The notes under the pieces: generated by a model | What the model was told of the DNA's origin: nothing | Seen by the model: only the letters and a program-made list of their open reading frames with translations | Databases searched by the model: none | NCBI GenBank assembly: GCA_005777235.1 | Contig: SXND01000234.1 | Location: 1 to 64,000 of the forward strand | Direction of reading: 5' to 3' | Length of the DNA stretch: 64,000 nt | Source of the DNA: Pseudomonadota bacterium | GTDB lineage: Bacteria > Tectomicrobia > Entotheonellia > Entotheonellales > Entotheonellaceae | Shown here: positions 31,373 to 40,320 of the stretch, one piece after another | How the letters are laid out: each line of letters begins with the position of its first letter | Numbering within the stretch: the first letter of the stretch is position 1 | Translations under genes and position numbers: made by a program

Positions 31373-31498
31373 CAGCTTCCAGCGACGATCTCGGTTGGTC
31401 GGCGTGCGGGAGAACGACCAACGTCCTGCCCAATCCCACCGTTGCAGCGTCTTGACACACACGCTCATCCGCTTGGCACACTGCTCTAGTGCCTTCAC
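31373..31498 (-). pseudogene. Relic of an IS607-type serine recombinase N-terminus
   Basis: In frame ahead of the deacetylase gene, 42 codons read ECAKRMSVCVKTLQRWDWAGR-like sequence, then RTPTNRDRRW. This matches the MerR-type helix-turn-helix that begins IS607-family TnpA (typically AKRLGVSVKTLQRWDREG then RTPTNRRY). Nothing of the catalytic domain follows. Its 5' end overlaps the terminal repeat of the MITE at 31486-31617, suggesting an insertion cut it. Confidence 0.6.
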
Positions 31499-31617
31499 CG
31501 AGCTGTTGTGCCAGTTGCTGCCCCCTGGGAGCGCCGGGCTCCAGCCCGGCTCCGGCAGCCACGCTGGAGCGTGGCGCTCCCAGGATATGTCTCACATGCG
31601 CTCGGTTGAGGCACTAG
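31486..31617. mobile_element. MITE copy A (132 bp, 19 bp terminal inverted repeats)
   Basis: The ends are CTAGTGCCTTCACCGAGCT and, inverted, GCTCGGTTGAGGCACTAG. Inside is a GC-rich palindrome from TGGGAGCGCC to GGCGCTCCCA (31524-31584). The overall structure and most of the sequence match the copy at 33759-33889. The CTAG at each end could be a duplicated target. It has no coding capacity, so it would depend on a transposase in trans. Confidence 0.75.
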
Positions 31618-31764
31618 CCTATAATCGGCGGAAGATGTGGAGAGCACGACGTTGTGCACTGCCAGTCTGCCACCGTCGTCGATGCCCCACAAGCCCGACA
31701 TCGCCGCGGATGTTGTCAGCCCTGGAGCAGACGCCGTGCGTATCCGCCTCTTGGCGTCAGACAC

Positions 31765-32511
31765 CTAGGCGGGCCCCTCGTCAGGGCGCACCGTGCTGGC
31801 CGCCTGGTAGGCCTCGGTGGCCGCCTCGGCGTAGGTTGCTATGCCGGTGAGGTCATACAGCGCTTGGCAGCTATTGCCCAACTCGCCTTGGAGCGCCGCC
31901 CAGAGTTCTGGGGTGTCCTGACGTTGCACCTGGGCCAGCAGCGTCTGACACAGCGCCTGCTGACGTTCCAGGCTGTGGCGGTCATCGTGTGCCTGTAACT
32001 CCACCAGCTCCTGCAACAGTTCCCGCAGCGCCGCCGGCAGGGCGGCCGGCATCACCTCGATCGTTGGCGCCGGAGCCGCTTGCGCCCGTTGGATGGCGTC
32101 TTCGGGATTCAAGCCCTGTTGCACCAGGGGTAAGGCGAGGCGGAACACCGGGGCGACTGCCAGCAGCAAGCCGATGGGCTCCTCCAGGGCGTCGGCCGTG
32201 AGGCTGGTGTTGGATACGGGCATAAGCCGGCGCAGGCGCACTTCCCCGTCGTGCGGCTCACGTGTGAGGTTCAGCGTCTCCGGTAAGTATTGATCGAGCC
32301 TGGCGAGCAGCGCGGTGTCGGCCGCGTCTAGCGTCCCCAGGCACAGGGCTTCGAGTCAGAGCGTCGTGGCATCCGGGGTGGAGAGCGCCAGGGACACGGC
32401 GCCCTGCGGGGTCTCGAAACTGATGCACAGGCGCTCGGGGTCAGGATGCCGGGTGTAGGTCCAGCCCTGCGCCTCGAACAGTGTCGCCAGTTGGGTCAGA
32501 AGAGCCGGCAT
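31765..32511 (-). pseudogene. Helical/TPR-module protein interrupted by one in-frame TGA
   Basis: It starts at 32511 (GGAGG upstream), 14 bases after the alcohol dehydrogenase stop. Residues 1-51 (LFEAQGWTYTRHPDPERLCI, FETPQGAVSLALSTPD) resemble a YbjN or chaperone-like alpha-beta fold. After TGA at 32356-32358 the same frame continues (LEALCLGTLDAADTALLARL) for 197 codons to 31765. The later part is helical and shares PELWAALQGELGN with the TPR gene at 5971-7841 (PQLWAALQVDIGN). It ends within what should be the first TPR, so the C-terminus may also be lost. CGA to TGA would explain the stop. Confidence 0.7.
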
Positions 32512-32524
32512 GCACACACCTCCG

Positions 32525-33607
32525 TTAGGGATAGACGATGATGCTGCGCCCATGAATACGCCCGGCGGACAGATCGGCGACAGCTTCGTTGATCTGCTCC
32601 AGGGTATAGCGCTGCGTCACCAGGGCATCGAGATCGAGCTGCCCACGTTGATACCAGCGCACAAACACGGGAAAATCGCGGTCGGGGCGGCACAGGCTCC
32701 CGCGTGTACCGGTGTAGGTGCGCTGCGTGATGCGTAATTCCTCCACATCAATGCGCCCGAGTTCCTGCACCGCGCCCACCAGGCAGGCGGTGCCGCCTTG
32801 CTTGAGGCCAATGCCACCGGGGCGAGCGGCATAGAGGATTTGCTCCTGGGTGCGTGCCGCGCCAATGGCGTCAATGGCGTAGTCCACCCCGCCGCCGGTG
32901 AGGTCGTGGATCGCTTTGACCGGGTCGTCGTGCGTCGCATTGACCCCATGCGTGGCCCCGAAACGCTGCGCAAAGGCGAGCTTGTCGTCACTGAGATCGA
33001 CGGCAATAATAGGATAGGCTCCAACAATACGGGCCGCGGCAATGGCGCACAGGCCGACGCCCCCGGCACCGAATACGGCGACGGATTCATTGACGCGGAC
33101 GTCTAAGGTGTTGAGAATTACCCCAGAACCGGTGAGCACGGCGCAGCCGATAATCGATGTGACATCGGTGGCGACCTCCTTGGGAAGTGCCACCACCAGG
33201 CGTTCGGAGAGCAAGGCGTATTCCGTCCACGTCGCCGGGCCCGCTGGCACGGCTTGCCCGTGCCACTGCACCGTGGCGGACGAGCGCGGCGCCGCACCCT
33301 CGACGGCCCCACGATCGACCCAGGTGGTAATGACGTGGTCACCTTCCTGCACATGCGTCACCTGGCTGCCGGTGGCCACGACCACCCCGGTGGCCTCGTG
33401 ACCTAGCAGGGAAGGGAACACCGCCGGCGTGCCGCGGTGCGCGGTCTGCGGCGTGCGATGCATCTGGTGCAACTGCGAGTGACAGACGCCGCTGGCAAAC
33501 AACTTGACCAGGACTTGATCCGGGGCCGGGTCGGGAAAGGTGACTTGATCAATCACTAAGGGCGCATGGGGTGCAACGAGAATCGCGGCTTTGGACGGTG
33601 TTGGCAT
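32525..33607 (-). CDS. Zinc-dependent alcohol dehydrogenase (MDR family)
   Basis: A 360-residue medium-chain dehydrogenase. Catalytic zinc ligands are the Cys in GVCHSQ and the His/Glu in LLGHEATG; the Rossmann motif is VFGAGGVGLCAIAAARI near residue 188. The four cysteines that normally hold the structural zinc are missing (the lobe reads VDRGAVEGAAPRSS), which is unusual for the NDMA/class III-like layout. ATG 33607 has AAGGGG upstream. It is probably co-transcribed with the broken downstream gene. Confidence 0.88.
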   Translation of the reverse strand: MPTPSKAAILVAPHAPLVIDQVTFPDPAPDQVLVKLFASGVCHSQLHQMHRTPQTAHRGTPAVFPSLLGHEATGVVVATGSQVTHVQEGDHVITTWVDRGAVEGAAPRSSATVQWHGQAVPAGPATWTEYALLSERLVVALPKEVATDVTSIIGCAVLTGSGVILNTLDVRVNESVAVFGAGGVGLCAIAAARIVGAYPIIAVDLSDDKLAFAQRFGATHGVNATHDDPVKAIHDLTGGGVDYAIDAIGAARTQEQILYAARPGGIGLKQGGTACLVGAVQELGRIDVEELRITQRTYTGTRGSLCRPDRDFPVFVRWYQRGQLDLDALVTQRYTLEQINEAVADLSAGRIHGRSIIVYP

Positions 33608-33758
33608 AGTGTGCCCCTTGGCGCGCCCCCACAGACGACGGCTCTCGCCGTGGCCCGCTGGATGGCGCTGGGAGGATAGCGACAACGCGCTGGCATGATC
33701 CGCAAGCCAGCACCTTAGCATAGACGGTTGTTTTGAAGCAAGTTACGTGCACGGAACC

Positions 33759-33889
33759 CTAGTGCCTTAACCGAGCTGTCGTGCCAGTTGCTGCCCCCTG
33801 GGAGCGCCGGGCTCCAGCCCGGCTCCGGAAGCCACGCGGCGCGTGGCGCTCCCAGGAGACGTCGCACATGAGCTCGGTTGAGGCACTAG
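33759..33889. mobile_element. MITE copy B (131 bp, 19 bp terminal inverted repeats)
   Basis: CTAGTGCCTTAACCGAGCT at the left and AGCTCGGTTGAGGCACTAG at the right are inverted repeats with a single mismatch. The interior carries the same TGGGAGCGCC...GGCGCTCCCA palindrome as copy A and the same CCAGTTGCTGCCCCC spacer. It sits between the alcohol dehydrogenase promoter side and the end of the export operon. Confidence 0.78.
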
Positions 33890-33902
33890 AGCACCCCGCC
33901 CG

Positions 33903-35126
33903 TTAAAAAAACAGCTCGAGCTGGGCCAGGTAGAGATGGGCCCGCGAGCCAAACTCGCTACCCGCCACGCCGCCGAACAGGTGGGCACCGACGGTGAGGG
34001 TGAGGCTGGCCGTGGCGGACCAGGCCAGGCGCGGTGCCACGAAGTAGCTGCCTTGCTCGAGATCCACAATGGCCAGGCCATCCACACGCCACAACGGCGT
34101 CAGGTCGTATCCAGCGGAGAAGCCCAGTTGATGCGGGGTGCGCGACTCGATGCGGTTGGTACTCGTCAGGCGCAGGCTGGAGGGCGGCAGGCTGCCCACC
34201 TGGGGCAGCGTGGGGAGACCCGTGGGCGTCGTACGCGTGACTGGTAGACGGAAATCCTGCGCGGCTCCGTTGTAAAAATACTCCACCAGGAGAGCCAGGC
34301 CATCGGGAAACAGGGCATTGGTGAGGGTGTAGTCGTAGCCCGCCACGGCTTGCGTATACGAGCGTGCCTCGTCAGGGCGGGCATGCAGGACTTCGAGTCG
34401 CACGGTGCCTTGCCACAGGTTGGCTGCCAGTTCACCCCCGAAGACGCGTTCTTGATCGAGCCAGCCGGCCAGCACGGCGTAGTCGGTCGCCCCAATGGTA
34501 TCACGCCAGCGCCCAGCGACTTTATCGCCTACGCCACGGGACGTCTTGCCGGGGGCGCCGATGAGTTGCAGGGCGCCAAACGGCCCGCGTTTGAAAGTCA
34601 GCAGCAGGGCATCAACGCCTGTCTTCTCGGTACGCTCAATGGCCGTCGGGTGCACCGGGTTGAAGCGATCGGTGGGATTCCACAAACGCCCGCTGCCCCA
34701 GGCCAAGCGCTGGCGCCCCAGGATAACATCGCCATACGGATGCTCCCAGTGCAGCGTGGCGCGGTGCAGCCGGTGACGCCAGAGATAGTCCCGACCACGG
34801 CTGATGGTGTCATCCACGTCGAGATACGTCGGACTGCGTACGGTCTGGAACAGGGCCAAGTCTGGACGGCGTACGAGATCGCCGACCAGCGCCTCGTGGT
34901 CGTAGACCAGATGCCAGGCCAGGGAGCGGTAGCGGCCCTGGAGCTCCAGGCGCAGGCGGTTGAGAGCGCTGGTGACTGGCTCGTCGCGGCTATCCTCTGT
35001 ATGAAACAGGAGATGCTTAGCACTGCCACTGAGCGCGCCCAGCCCTGCCAGGTCAAAAGCCTGGAGCATGCCGGGGCTGATGAGACTGAGGCTCAGACAG
35101 AGCCAGCGTAGCGACCAACAGTTCAT
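33903..35126 (-). CDS. Outer-membrane beta-barrel protein of an envelope export operon
   Basis: A 407-residue exported protein (signal LRWLCLSLSLISPGMLQA) with amphipathic strands such as LRLELQGRYRSLAWHLVYDH, GDVILGRQRLAWGSGRLWNP and LYLAQLELFF, ending in phenylalanine. Its ATG overlaps the ATPase stop (ATGA), so the two are translationally coupled. Position after LolA-like, two FtsX permeases and an ATPase suggests it receives or inserts material moved across the envelope. No family name is certain. Confidence 0.78.
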   Translation of the reverse strand: MNCWSLRWLCLSLSLISPGMLQAFDLAGLGALSGSAKHLLFHTEDSRDEPVTSALNRLRLELQGRYRSLAWHLVYDHEALVGDLVRRPDLALFQTVRSPTYLDVDDTISRGRDYLWRHRLHRATLHWEHPYGDVILGRQRLAWGSGRLWNPTDRFNPVHPTAIERTEKTGVDALLLTFKRGPFGALQLIGAPGKTSRGVGDKVAGRWRDTIGATDYAVLAGWLDQERVFGGELAANLWQGTVRLEVLHARPDEARSYTQAVAGYDYTLTNALFPDGLALLVEYFYNGAAQDFRLPVTRTTPTGLPTLPQVGSLPPSSLRLTSTNRIESRTPHQLGFSAGYDLTPLWRVDGLAIVDLEQGSYFVAPRLAWSATASLTLTVGAHLFGGVAGSEFGSRAHLYLAQLELFF

Positions 35127-35809
35127 GGCTGGGGCTCCTCCTCGACCACCCGGCCGTCACGTAGGCGAATGAGGCGCTGCGCGTGGGCGATCACCATGGG
35201 ATCATGCGACGAGAGCACAAAGGTGATGCCCTGGGTGCGATTGAGGCGCTCCATGAGGGCGACCAGCGCCTCGCCGGTGGTCGAATCCAGGCTCGCCGTG
35301 GGCTCGTCGGCCAGCACGATATCCGGGCGTGTGGCCAGGGCGCGGGCCACAGCGACGCGCTGTTGCTGGCCTCCGGAGAGCTGATCAGGACGGCGGTCAC
35401 CATGCCCAGCCAGGCCCACATCCGTCAGGAGTTGGTCTGCGACGGCGAGCCGGTCCCGTTTGGGCATGCCTTGTAACTGTAGCACGTAGGCGACGTTTTC
35501 CCGCGCCGTGAGCACGCCAATGAGGTTATGCGCCTGGAACACAAAGCCAATGTGGCGCAGGCGATAACTGGCCCGCTGGCGTGGCGACAGGTGGACAAAG
35601 TCTTCGCCCTGGATCCGCACCACCCCCTGCGTCGGGAGGTCCAAGGCGCCAATCAGGTTGAGCAAGGTCGTTTTGCCTGAGCCTGAGGGACCAGCCAGGA
35701 CGACAAAGGCGCCGGCCTCAATGCTGAGATTGACATCATGCAGGGCGCACACCTCCAGCGCACCCAGGTGGTAGATTTTGCTGAGGTGCTCAACGGTAAT
35801 CACGGGCAC
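35123..35809 (-). CDS. ABC transporter ATPase, LolD/MacB type
   Basis: A 228-residue ATPase with Walker A GPSGSGKTT near residue 39, Q-loop FVFQAHNL, signature LSGGQQQRVAVARAL near residue 142 and Walker B IVLADEPTASLDS. GTG 35809 is chosen because AGGAG lies eight bases upstream; the frame is open to 35905. It would drive the two FtsX-type permeases encoded immediately before it. Confidence 0.92.
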   Translation of the reverse strand: MPVITVEHLSKIYHLGALEVCALHDVNLSIEAGAFVVLAGPSGSGKTTLLNLIGALDLPTQGVVRIQGEDFVHLSPRQRASYRLRHIGFVFQAHNLIGVLTARENVAYVLQLQGMPKRDRLAVADQLLTDVGLAGHGDRRPDQLSGGQQQRVAVARALATRPDIVLADEPTASLDSTTGEALVALMERLNRTQGITFVLSSHDPMVIAHAQRLIRLRDGRVVEEEPQP

Positions 35810-35820
35810 AGCAGGATCTC

Positions 35821-37071
35821 CTAGCGCTGCCGCAACGCGGCAACGGGTTGCAGCCGCGTGGCTTTCCAGGCGGGGTACAGCGCGGCGAGCAGCGCGACAC
35901 CGCACGTCAGGCCAATGAGGTGCACCGCGCTCTGCCAGGTGACGACCGGGCGCAAGACCGGACTGAGGTACACGAAGGTGACGGCCTCTGCCGCATGGGT
36001 GAGGTCAATACCGGTCCGCTGCAGATACAGCGAGATGAGGGCGCCGAGACCATAGCCGCCCAGGCAGCCGCTCATCACCAGCAAGACGCTCTCCCACAAA
36101 ATCATCAGGAAGAGCTGGTCTTTGCGGGTGCCCAGGGCTTCCATGAGTCCGAGTTCGTGGGTACGTTCGTGTAACGCCATGAGCATAACGTTGAGGGCTT
36201 CGACGACCACAACGACCACGACGATGAGCAGCACAAAGGTGGCGAAGACGTCGCCGACTTCGAGTCGTTGCTGCAGCAGCGGATTAATCTCTGACCAGCG
36301 CAGCACTTCATACTCCGCCGTGGGCAGGGCACGCCGTACGTGCTCCCACACCACATCCGCCACGTCGTGACGCGTGGCCCGGATGACCACATCGGTGACG
36401 CCCTGGGCGAGCCCTAGCATGCGCTGCGCCGTGGCCAGCGGGATGACGGCGAGGGCGTGATCGACCTCAGGCACACCTGCCCGCAAGATGCCGCGCAGGC
36501 GGAACAGCTCGGATACCAGCTCCCCGGCTGGCGTCTGTGCCATGAGAATGACTTTATCGCCGAGGCGCACTCCGAGCATCTCCACCAGATGCTGCCCCAG
36601 GAGCAACCCCTGGGCATCCGCCGCCGTCAGCCAGGCCCCACTGACCACCGATGCGGCCAGCCGGGAGAGTTGGGGCTCACGGGCGCGGTCAATGCCGAGG
36701 AGTTGCACGCTGGTACTGGCCGTCGCCACGGAGGCCAGGCCCGACGTCTGGAGACGCGGACTCCAGGCGGCAATGTCGGGCAGTCCCTGCAGTGCCTGGA
36801 TGACCAGCCCTGGATCAGGGATGTGATGCTGTATCTGCGACGACAGCGCAAAGCCGGTGGCGTGCACCTGGAGATGGCCACTCAAGGTCAACAGGGCATT
36901 ATCGCGTAAATCGTTGTGCAATCCCTGCTGCACGGCACCTAGAAAGGTCAAGGCGGCAAAGCCGACCACTAAGGACACCAGCGTGAGCAGGGTGCGCCGC
37001 GGATGACGGCGCAGATTGCGCAGACCGAGCAGCACATAGGTGGCGCCCGCAAGCGCCGCCGTCTTAGTCAT
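35821..37071 (-). CDS. FtsX/LolC-type ABC permease (second)
   Basis: A 416-residue inner-membrane permease. The N-terminal helix follows LGLRNLRRHPRRTLLTLVSL, then a ~220-residue periplasmic domain, then three C-terminal helices (VLLIVVVVVVVVEALNVMLM, LWESVLLVMSGCLGGYGLG, LIGLTCGVALLAALYPAWKA) with the ELGLMEALGTRKDQ coupling segment. ATG 37071 overlaps the end of the upstream permease by eight bases. It acts as partner of that permease in a mechanotransmission-type transporter. Confidence 0.9.
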   Translation of the reverse strand: MTKTAALAGATYVLLGLRNLRRHPRRTLLTLVSLVVGFAALTFLGAVQQGLHNDLRDNALLTLSGHLQVHATGFALSSQIQHHIPDPGLVIQALQGLPDIAAWSPRLQTSGLASVATASTSVQLLGIDRAREPQLSRLAASVVSGAWLTAADAQGLLLGQHLVEMLGVRLGDKVILMAQTPAGELVSELFRLRGILRAGVPEVDHALAVIPLATAQRMLGLAQGVTDVVIRATRHDVADVVWEHVRRALPTAEYEVLRWSEINPLLQQRLEVGDVFATFVLLIVVVVVVVEALNVMLMALHERTHELGLMEALGTRKDQLFLMILWESVLLVMSGCLGGYGLGALISLYLQRTGIDLTHAAEAVTFVYLSPVLRPVVTWQSAVHLIGLTCGVALLAALYPAWKATRLQPVAALRQR

Positions 37072-38287
37072 ACGCCAGCGCCTCCACGGGTTGTAAGCGC
37101 ATGGCACGCCAGGCGGGATACAGTGCCGCCCCCGCCGTGGCGATGAGGCACGTGCACAAGGTGTGCAGCAAGTGCGTGGTGTTGACTTCAGGATAGATCA
37201 CGGCGTCTACGTAGAAGCGCGCCAATAAGGCGCTCATAAACGACAAGTCGAGGCCCACGTGCCCATAGATGCGCACCAGACTGAGCCCTAGCAGGCTGCC
37301 CAGCGTGAGGCCGCAGGCCCCGAGGAGCACGGCTTCCAGAGCGACGATGGCGCCAATCTCCACGTGCTGCGTGCCGAGGGCCATGAGGATGCCAAATTCC
37401 CGCTGGCGTTCGAGCATGGAGGTGAGGACGGTGTTGACCACCCCAGTGATGACCACCACCAGGACGACGCTGAGAAAGATGTAGTACATGCTGTTGTCTA
37501 ATTTTACCCACTCCCGCATGAGCGGAAAGAGTTCATCCCAGCGCAGCACGTCCACCCCGGTGTCCTGCAGGGCGGTGCGGAGGGCGTCGGTGACCTGCAC
37601 GAGGCGGGCCTCTGGGACCAGCAGCACGATCTGCGTCACCCGCTCCGGCATGCTCAGCATGGCCTGCACCGTGGCCAGCGGTGCCAGCACCATGCCGCGA
37701 TCAATCTCCTGGGAGCCCGTCTCCAGCAGGCCCACCAGGGTGCAGCGCTCCGCCGCGAGGCTGCCATCGAATCCCTGGGCCAACACGGTGACCGGCTCGC
37801 CGACCGCCACGTCCAGGAGGCGCGCACTAGCCGCGCCAAGGAGGCAGGCATCCGTGTCCTGCGCGGTGAGCAGCCGCCCCTGCACGACTTTGGCCGTGAG
37901 ACGACTGACCACCATGTCCTGTTGGGTGTCCACCCCGACCAGCAGCGTGCCGATGGACGTCTGCCCCCCGGCGGCGATGGCAGCGCTTTGTAAGCGTCTG
38001 GTCCAGGTGAGCCCCTGAAAACGCTCCAGGATGCTACGCAGCATCGGCGTGTCCTCGATGGAGTTGGCTAACGTGGGGCGGTAGCGAAAACCCTGGCGCT
38101 GGAGCTGTACGCTGCCGATAAAGGTCGCCTGGAAATTGCGGATCATGGTGTTATGTATCCCGTCGCTGATACCCCAGAGCAGCAAAAGAGCGGTGAGCCC
38201 TATGGCAATGGCTGTGATAGTCAGCAGACTGCGACGTCGATGGCGCAGGACGTTACGCTAGGCCAGCGGGAACACGGCGGCGGTCAC
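37064..38287 (-). pseudogene. FtsX/LolC-type ABC permease (first) with an amber codon at position 10
   Basis: GTG 38287 overlaps the LolA-like stop (GTGA). The frame reads VTAAVFPLA, then TAG at 38258-38260, then RNVLRHRRRSLLTITAIAIG and the rest of a complete permease (periplasmic domain; REFGILMALGTQHVEIG; ALYPAWRAMRLQPVEAL). Family members have tryptophan at that point (LAWRN), so TGG to TAG is the likely change. The other ~398 codons are intact. Either the gene is newly dead, it restarts at a later codon such as the TTG at 38185 (losing the first helix), or the base is a sequencing error. Confidence 0.8.
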
Positions 38288-39075
38288 GGGCCTCTCCGAC
38301 TCAGGTGGCTGCGCTCGAAGATGGCGGGCGGTATCTCGAGATTGAATTCGATGTGCTCAATGTGTAACTCGGTGCGCTGGGCAGGGTCCGCCGGGAGCAT
38401 AGTCCAGTGCGTCGGCAGGCTATGACCGTTGAAGGTTTGCACGCGCGCATACAGCAGACGGCGCACGAGGATGCCGTGCTCATCGTAAAACGCCGTCTCC
38501 AGCGGCATGCCTGCGCCGGTGAGGCGATGTTGCAGCTTGCCCCACACCACGGCCGCCTCGGGTTTCGGGAGCGAGACAATGGTCACCACCTCATCTGACC
38601 CGGCACCTTGGCGCTCGACTGTCTGGTGTGTATAGTCCTCGATAGTGGAGGCAACCTTGACCATATCATCATTGGTGAAATCCGAGCCCATCCAGGCATT
38701 GAGCATCATGGAAGGGGGAAGTTTGATGTCACGTTCCAGCTTGGGGAGGTAGGTCCACAGATTGACCCCGACTTTCAAAAACGTCGTATCTTTATCTTTG
38801 GCTGGGGCCAGGAGGCGGGTAAACGAGCGTTTCCGCACGACATCATCCCAGCTGAGGAAGGCCAGGGTGCGCTCCCAAGTGGGACGGACCAGCTGCATGC
38901 GATAGCGTCCAAAATTGGTTTGGCTGCGCAGAATGTCCTCGCGCTTCTGGATCAGGGCCAGCGCCGTTTCATCGGCGCGACTCAGCCCCGGCCCGAGGAG
39001 GCACAGCCCGCTCAAGAGCCACGCGAGCCAGAGGCGCACAAGAGACTGCCGCAAAGGCGAGCGGGCATCACACAC
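38284..39075 (-). CDS. Outer-membrane lipoprotein-sorting (LolA-like) protein
   Basis: A 263-residue exported protein: GTG 39075 has AGGAG seven bases upstream, and the signal sequence is LVRLWLAWLLSGLCLLGPGLSRA. The mature part follows the LolA-like pattern with WTYLPKLERDIKLPPSMMLNAWMGSDFTNDDM near residues 120-150 and QHRLTGAGMPLETAFYDEHG. It carries lipid or lipoprotein across the periplasm. First gene of the five-gene export operon. The TnpB element inserted just upstream; its ribosome-binding site survived but its native promoter may not have. Confidence 0.82.
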   Translation of the reverse strand: MCDARSPLRQSLVRLWLAWLLSGLCLLGPGLSRADETALALIQKREDILRSQTNFGRYRMQLVRPTWERTLAFLSWDDVVRKRSFTRLLAPAKDKDTTFLKVGVNLWTYLPKLERDIKLPPSMMLNAWMGSDFTNDDMVKVASTIEDYTHQTVERQGAGSDEVVTIVSLPKPEAAVVWGKLQHRLTGAGMPLETAFYDEHGILVRRLLYARVQTFNGHSLPTHWTMLPADPAQRTELHIEHIEFNLEIPPAIFERSHLSRRGP

Positions 39076-40174
39076 GCAGGCACTCCTGAATGTTAAGTAG
39101 GGTGTTGACGTCCTCCCCGCCCTCAAGGACGGGGATTCCCTTGCTTGGCGTAGCACGTCCGCTACGGAACGCGAGGATGTTCCGTGCCGCGTTGACATCG
39201 CGCTCATGCATGAGGCCACAGCACAGGCATACCCATGTTCTTACCCCCAGGCCACTCAGTCCACGCGGGCCACAGCGGGCGCCACAACCCGAGCAAGTGA
39301 CACTGGAGAAGGCTTCACGACCTGACACACAGACCCCAGCAAGCTTGATGGCTTTGTAGCGCAACTGGGTTCTGACGCGATGCCAGGCCGCATCATACGT
39401 TGATGTGGCGAAAGGCGTGTTGACGAGCTTGGCGCTGGAGACGTCCCCGATGATGATCAGCTGCGCCCGACGCGCAATCGCGGTGGTCGCCTTGTGGGTC
39501 AAGTCGCTGCGCCTGTTGGCTATCGTCGCCTGGACCTTCTTGACGCGCCGTCTCTTGTGGGCCCTCTGGGCCATGGCGAGAGCATCTTCATAGCGACGAG
39601 TCAGATTGGCGCGAGAGTATTGGACGCCATCAGAGCAGGTAATTTGATGGGTCAACCCCAGGTCAATCCCGAGGTCGAGCTGTCCAACCGGCGCCGCCGC
39701 GTCAGCCACATCACACTGGAGATTGACGTACCACAGGCCGCGAGCGTCCTGGGTGAAGCTGCCCGTCTTCACTCCCCCCTCCACGGGACGGGAGAGCCAC
39801 AGGCGGAAGCGGTGTCCACAGTACGTGATCGTGTCGTCTTCCAGGCGGATGTACGCGGCCTTAAAGGGTATCCATCCCAGCGAGCGCTTGCGGGAGCGCC
39901 ACGTGAGCTTGATCTTCTTGCACTGGCGGCGGCGCGTGGCATATTCGGTACAGACTTGCTGAATGGTATCGGCAGACAGGCGCAAGTCTTTCGAGGTGCC
40001 AGCGGTCAGCTTGTGTAGGTCGTAGGCCGTGAGCCAGGTCTTGTCTCTGCGGAACGCCAACAGGCTCACTTCCTTGCAGTAGTTCCAGACGTCGTGGATC
40101 GCCCCGGCCATCTGCCGCAGGTGCGTCCCGGAGGTCGCGTCTTTGATGCGGTAGCGATACGTCAGGATGGACAC
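39068..40174 (-). CDS. tnpB: TnpB-type RNA-guided nuclease of an IS200/IS605-family element
   Basis: A 368-residue TnpB from GTG 40174. RuvC-I is LDLGIDLGLTHQ, the RuvC-II region is LIIIGDVSSAKL, the zinc ribbon is CSGCGARCGP...CLCCG and RuvC-III is HERDVNAARNIL. In RuvC-II the usual catalytic Glu is replaced by Gly (IIIGD instead of xxxE), a variant seen in a large TnpB branch that may use a rearranged acid; activity is uncertain. The start overlaps the small upstream ORF by one base. The last ~10 codons run past the element end and overlap the first codons of the LolA-like gene. Confidence 0.88.
   Translation of the reverse strand: MSILTYRYRIKDATSGTHLRQMAGAIHDVWNYCKEVSLLAFRRDKTWLTAYDLHKLTAGTSKDLRLSADTIQQVCTEYATRRRQCKKIKLTWRSRKRSLGWIPFKAAYIRLEDDTITYCGHRFRLWLSRPVEGGVKTGSFTQDARGLWYVNLQCDVADAAAPVGQLDLGIDLGLTHQITCSDGVQYSRANLTRRYEDALAMAQRAHKRRRVKKVQATIANRRSDLTHKATTAIARRAQLIIIGDVSSAKLVNTPFATSTYDAAWHRVRTQLRYKAIKLAGVCVSGREAFSSVTCSGCGARCGPRGLSGLGVRTWVCLCCGLMHERDVNAARNILAFRSGRATPSKGIPVLEGGEDVNTLLNIQECLRV
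39088..39230 (-). ncRNA. Putative omega-RNA overlapping the 3' end of tnpB
   Basis: In TnpB systems the guide RNA is made from the right end, overlapping the 3' coding region, with the guide starting just outside the element. Here that region contains the GC-rich hairpin near 39116-39135. The guide would therefore begin around 39088 and run into the LolA-like gene's 5' region. This is inferred from position and structure only. Confidence 0.35.
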
Positions 40175-40320
40175 TAGCGGACGCCTGTGCGCTGCGCTTG
40201 CTCGCGTATCATGATTGCGAGCCCCGCCGTCATGGCCATGCCGGACGGCGGGGCCAGCGCTCGCACGAGGCGTTTGGCTTCTGAAGTGAGTCGAAGACTG
40301 CTTGATTGTTTGGTTTCCAT
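40174..40320 (-). CDS. Small ribbon-helix-helix-like protein ahead of tnpB
   Basis: 48 residues (METKQSSSLRLTSEAKRL, then TAGLAIMIREQAQRTGV). Short proteins with this SxRLTxEAKxL pattern are commonly encoded directly before tnpB in this branch and look like ribbon-helix-helix DNA binders. The stop TAG shares its last base with the tnpB GTG (TAGTG), a translational-coupling arrangement. It might repress the element. Confidence 0.6.
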   Translation of the reverse strand: METKQSSSLRLTSEAKRLVRALAPPSGMAMTAGLAIMIREQAQRTGVR

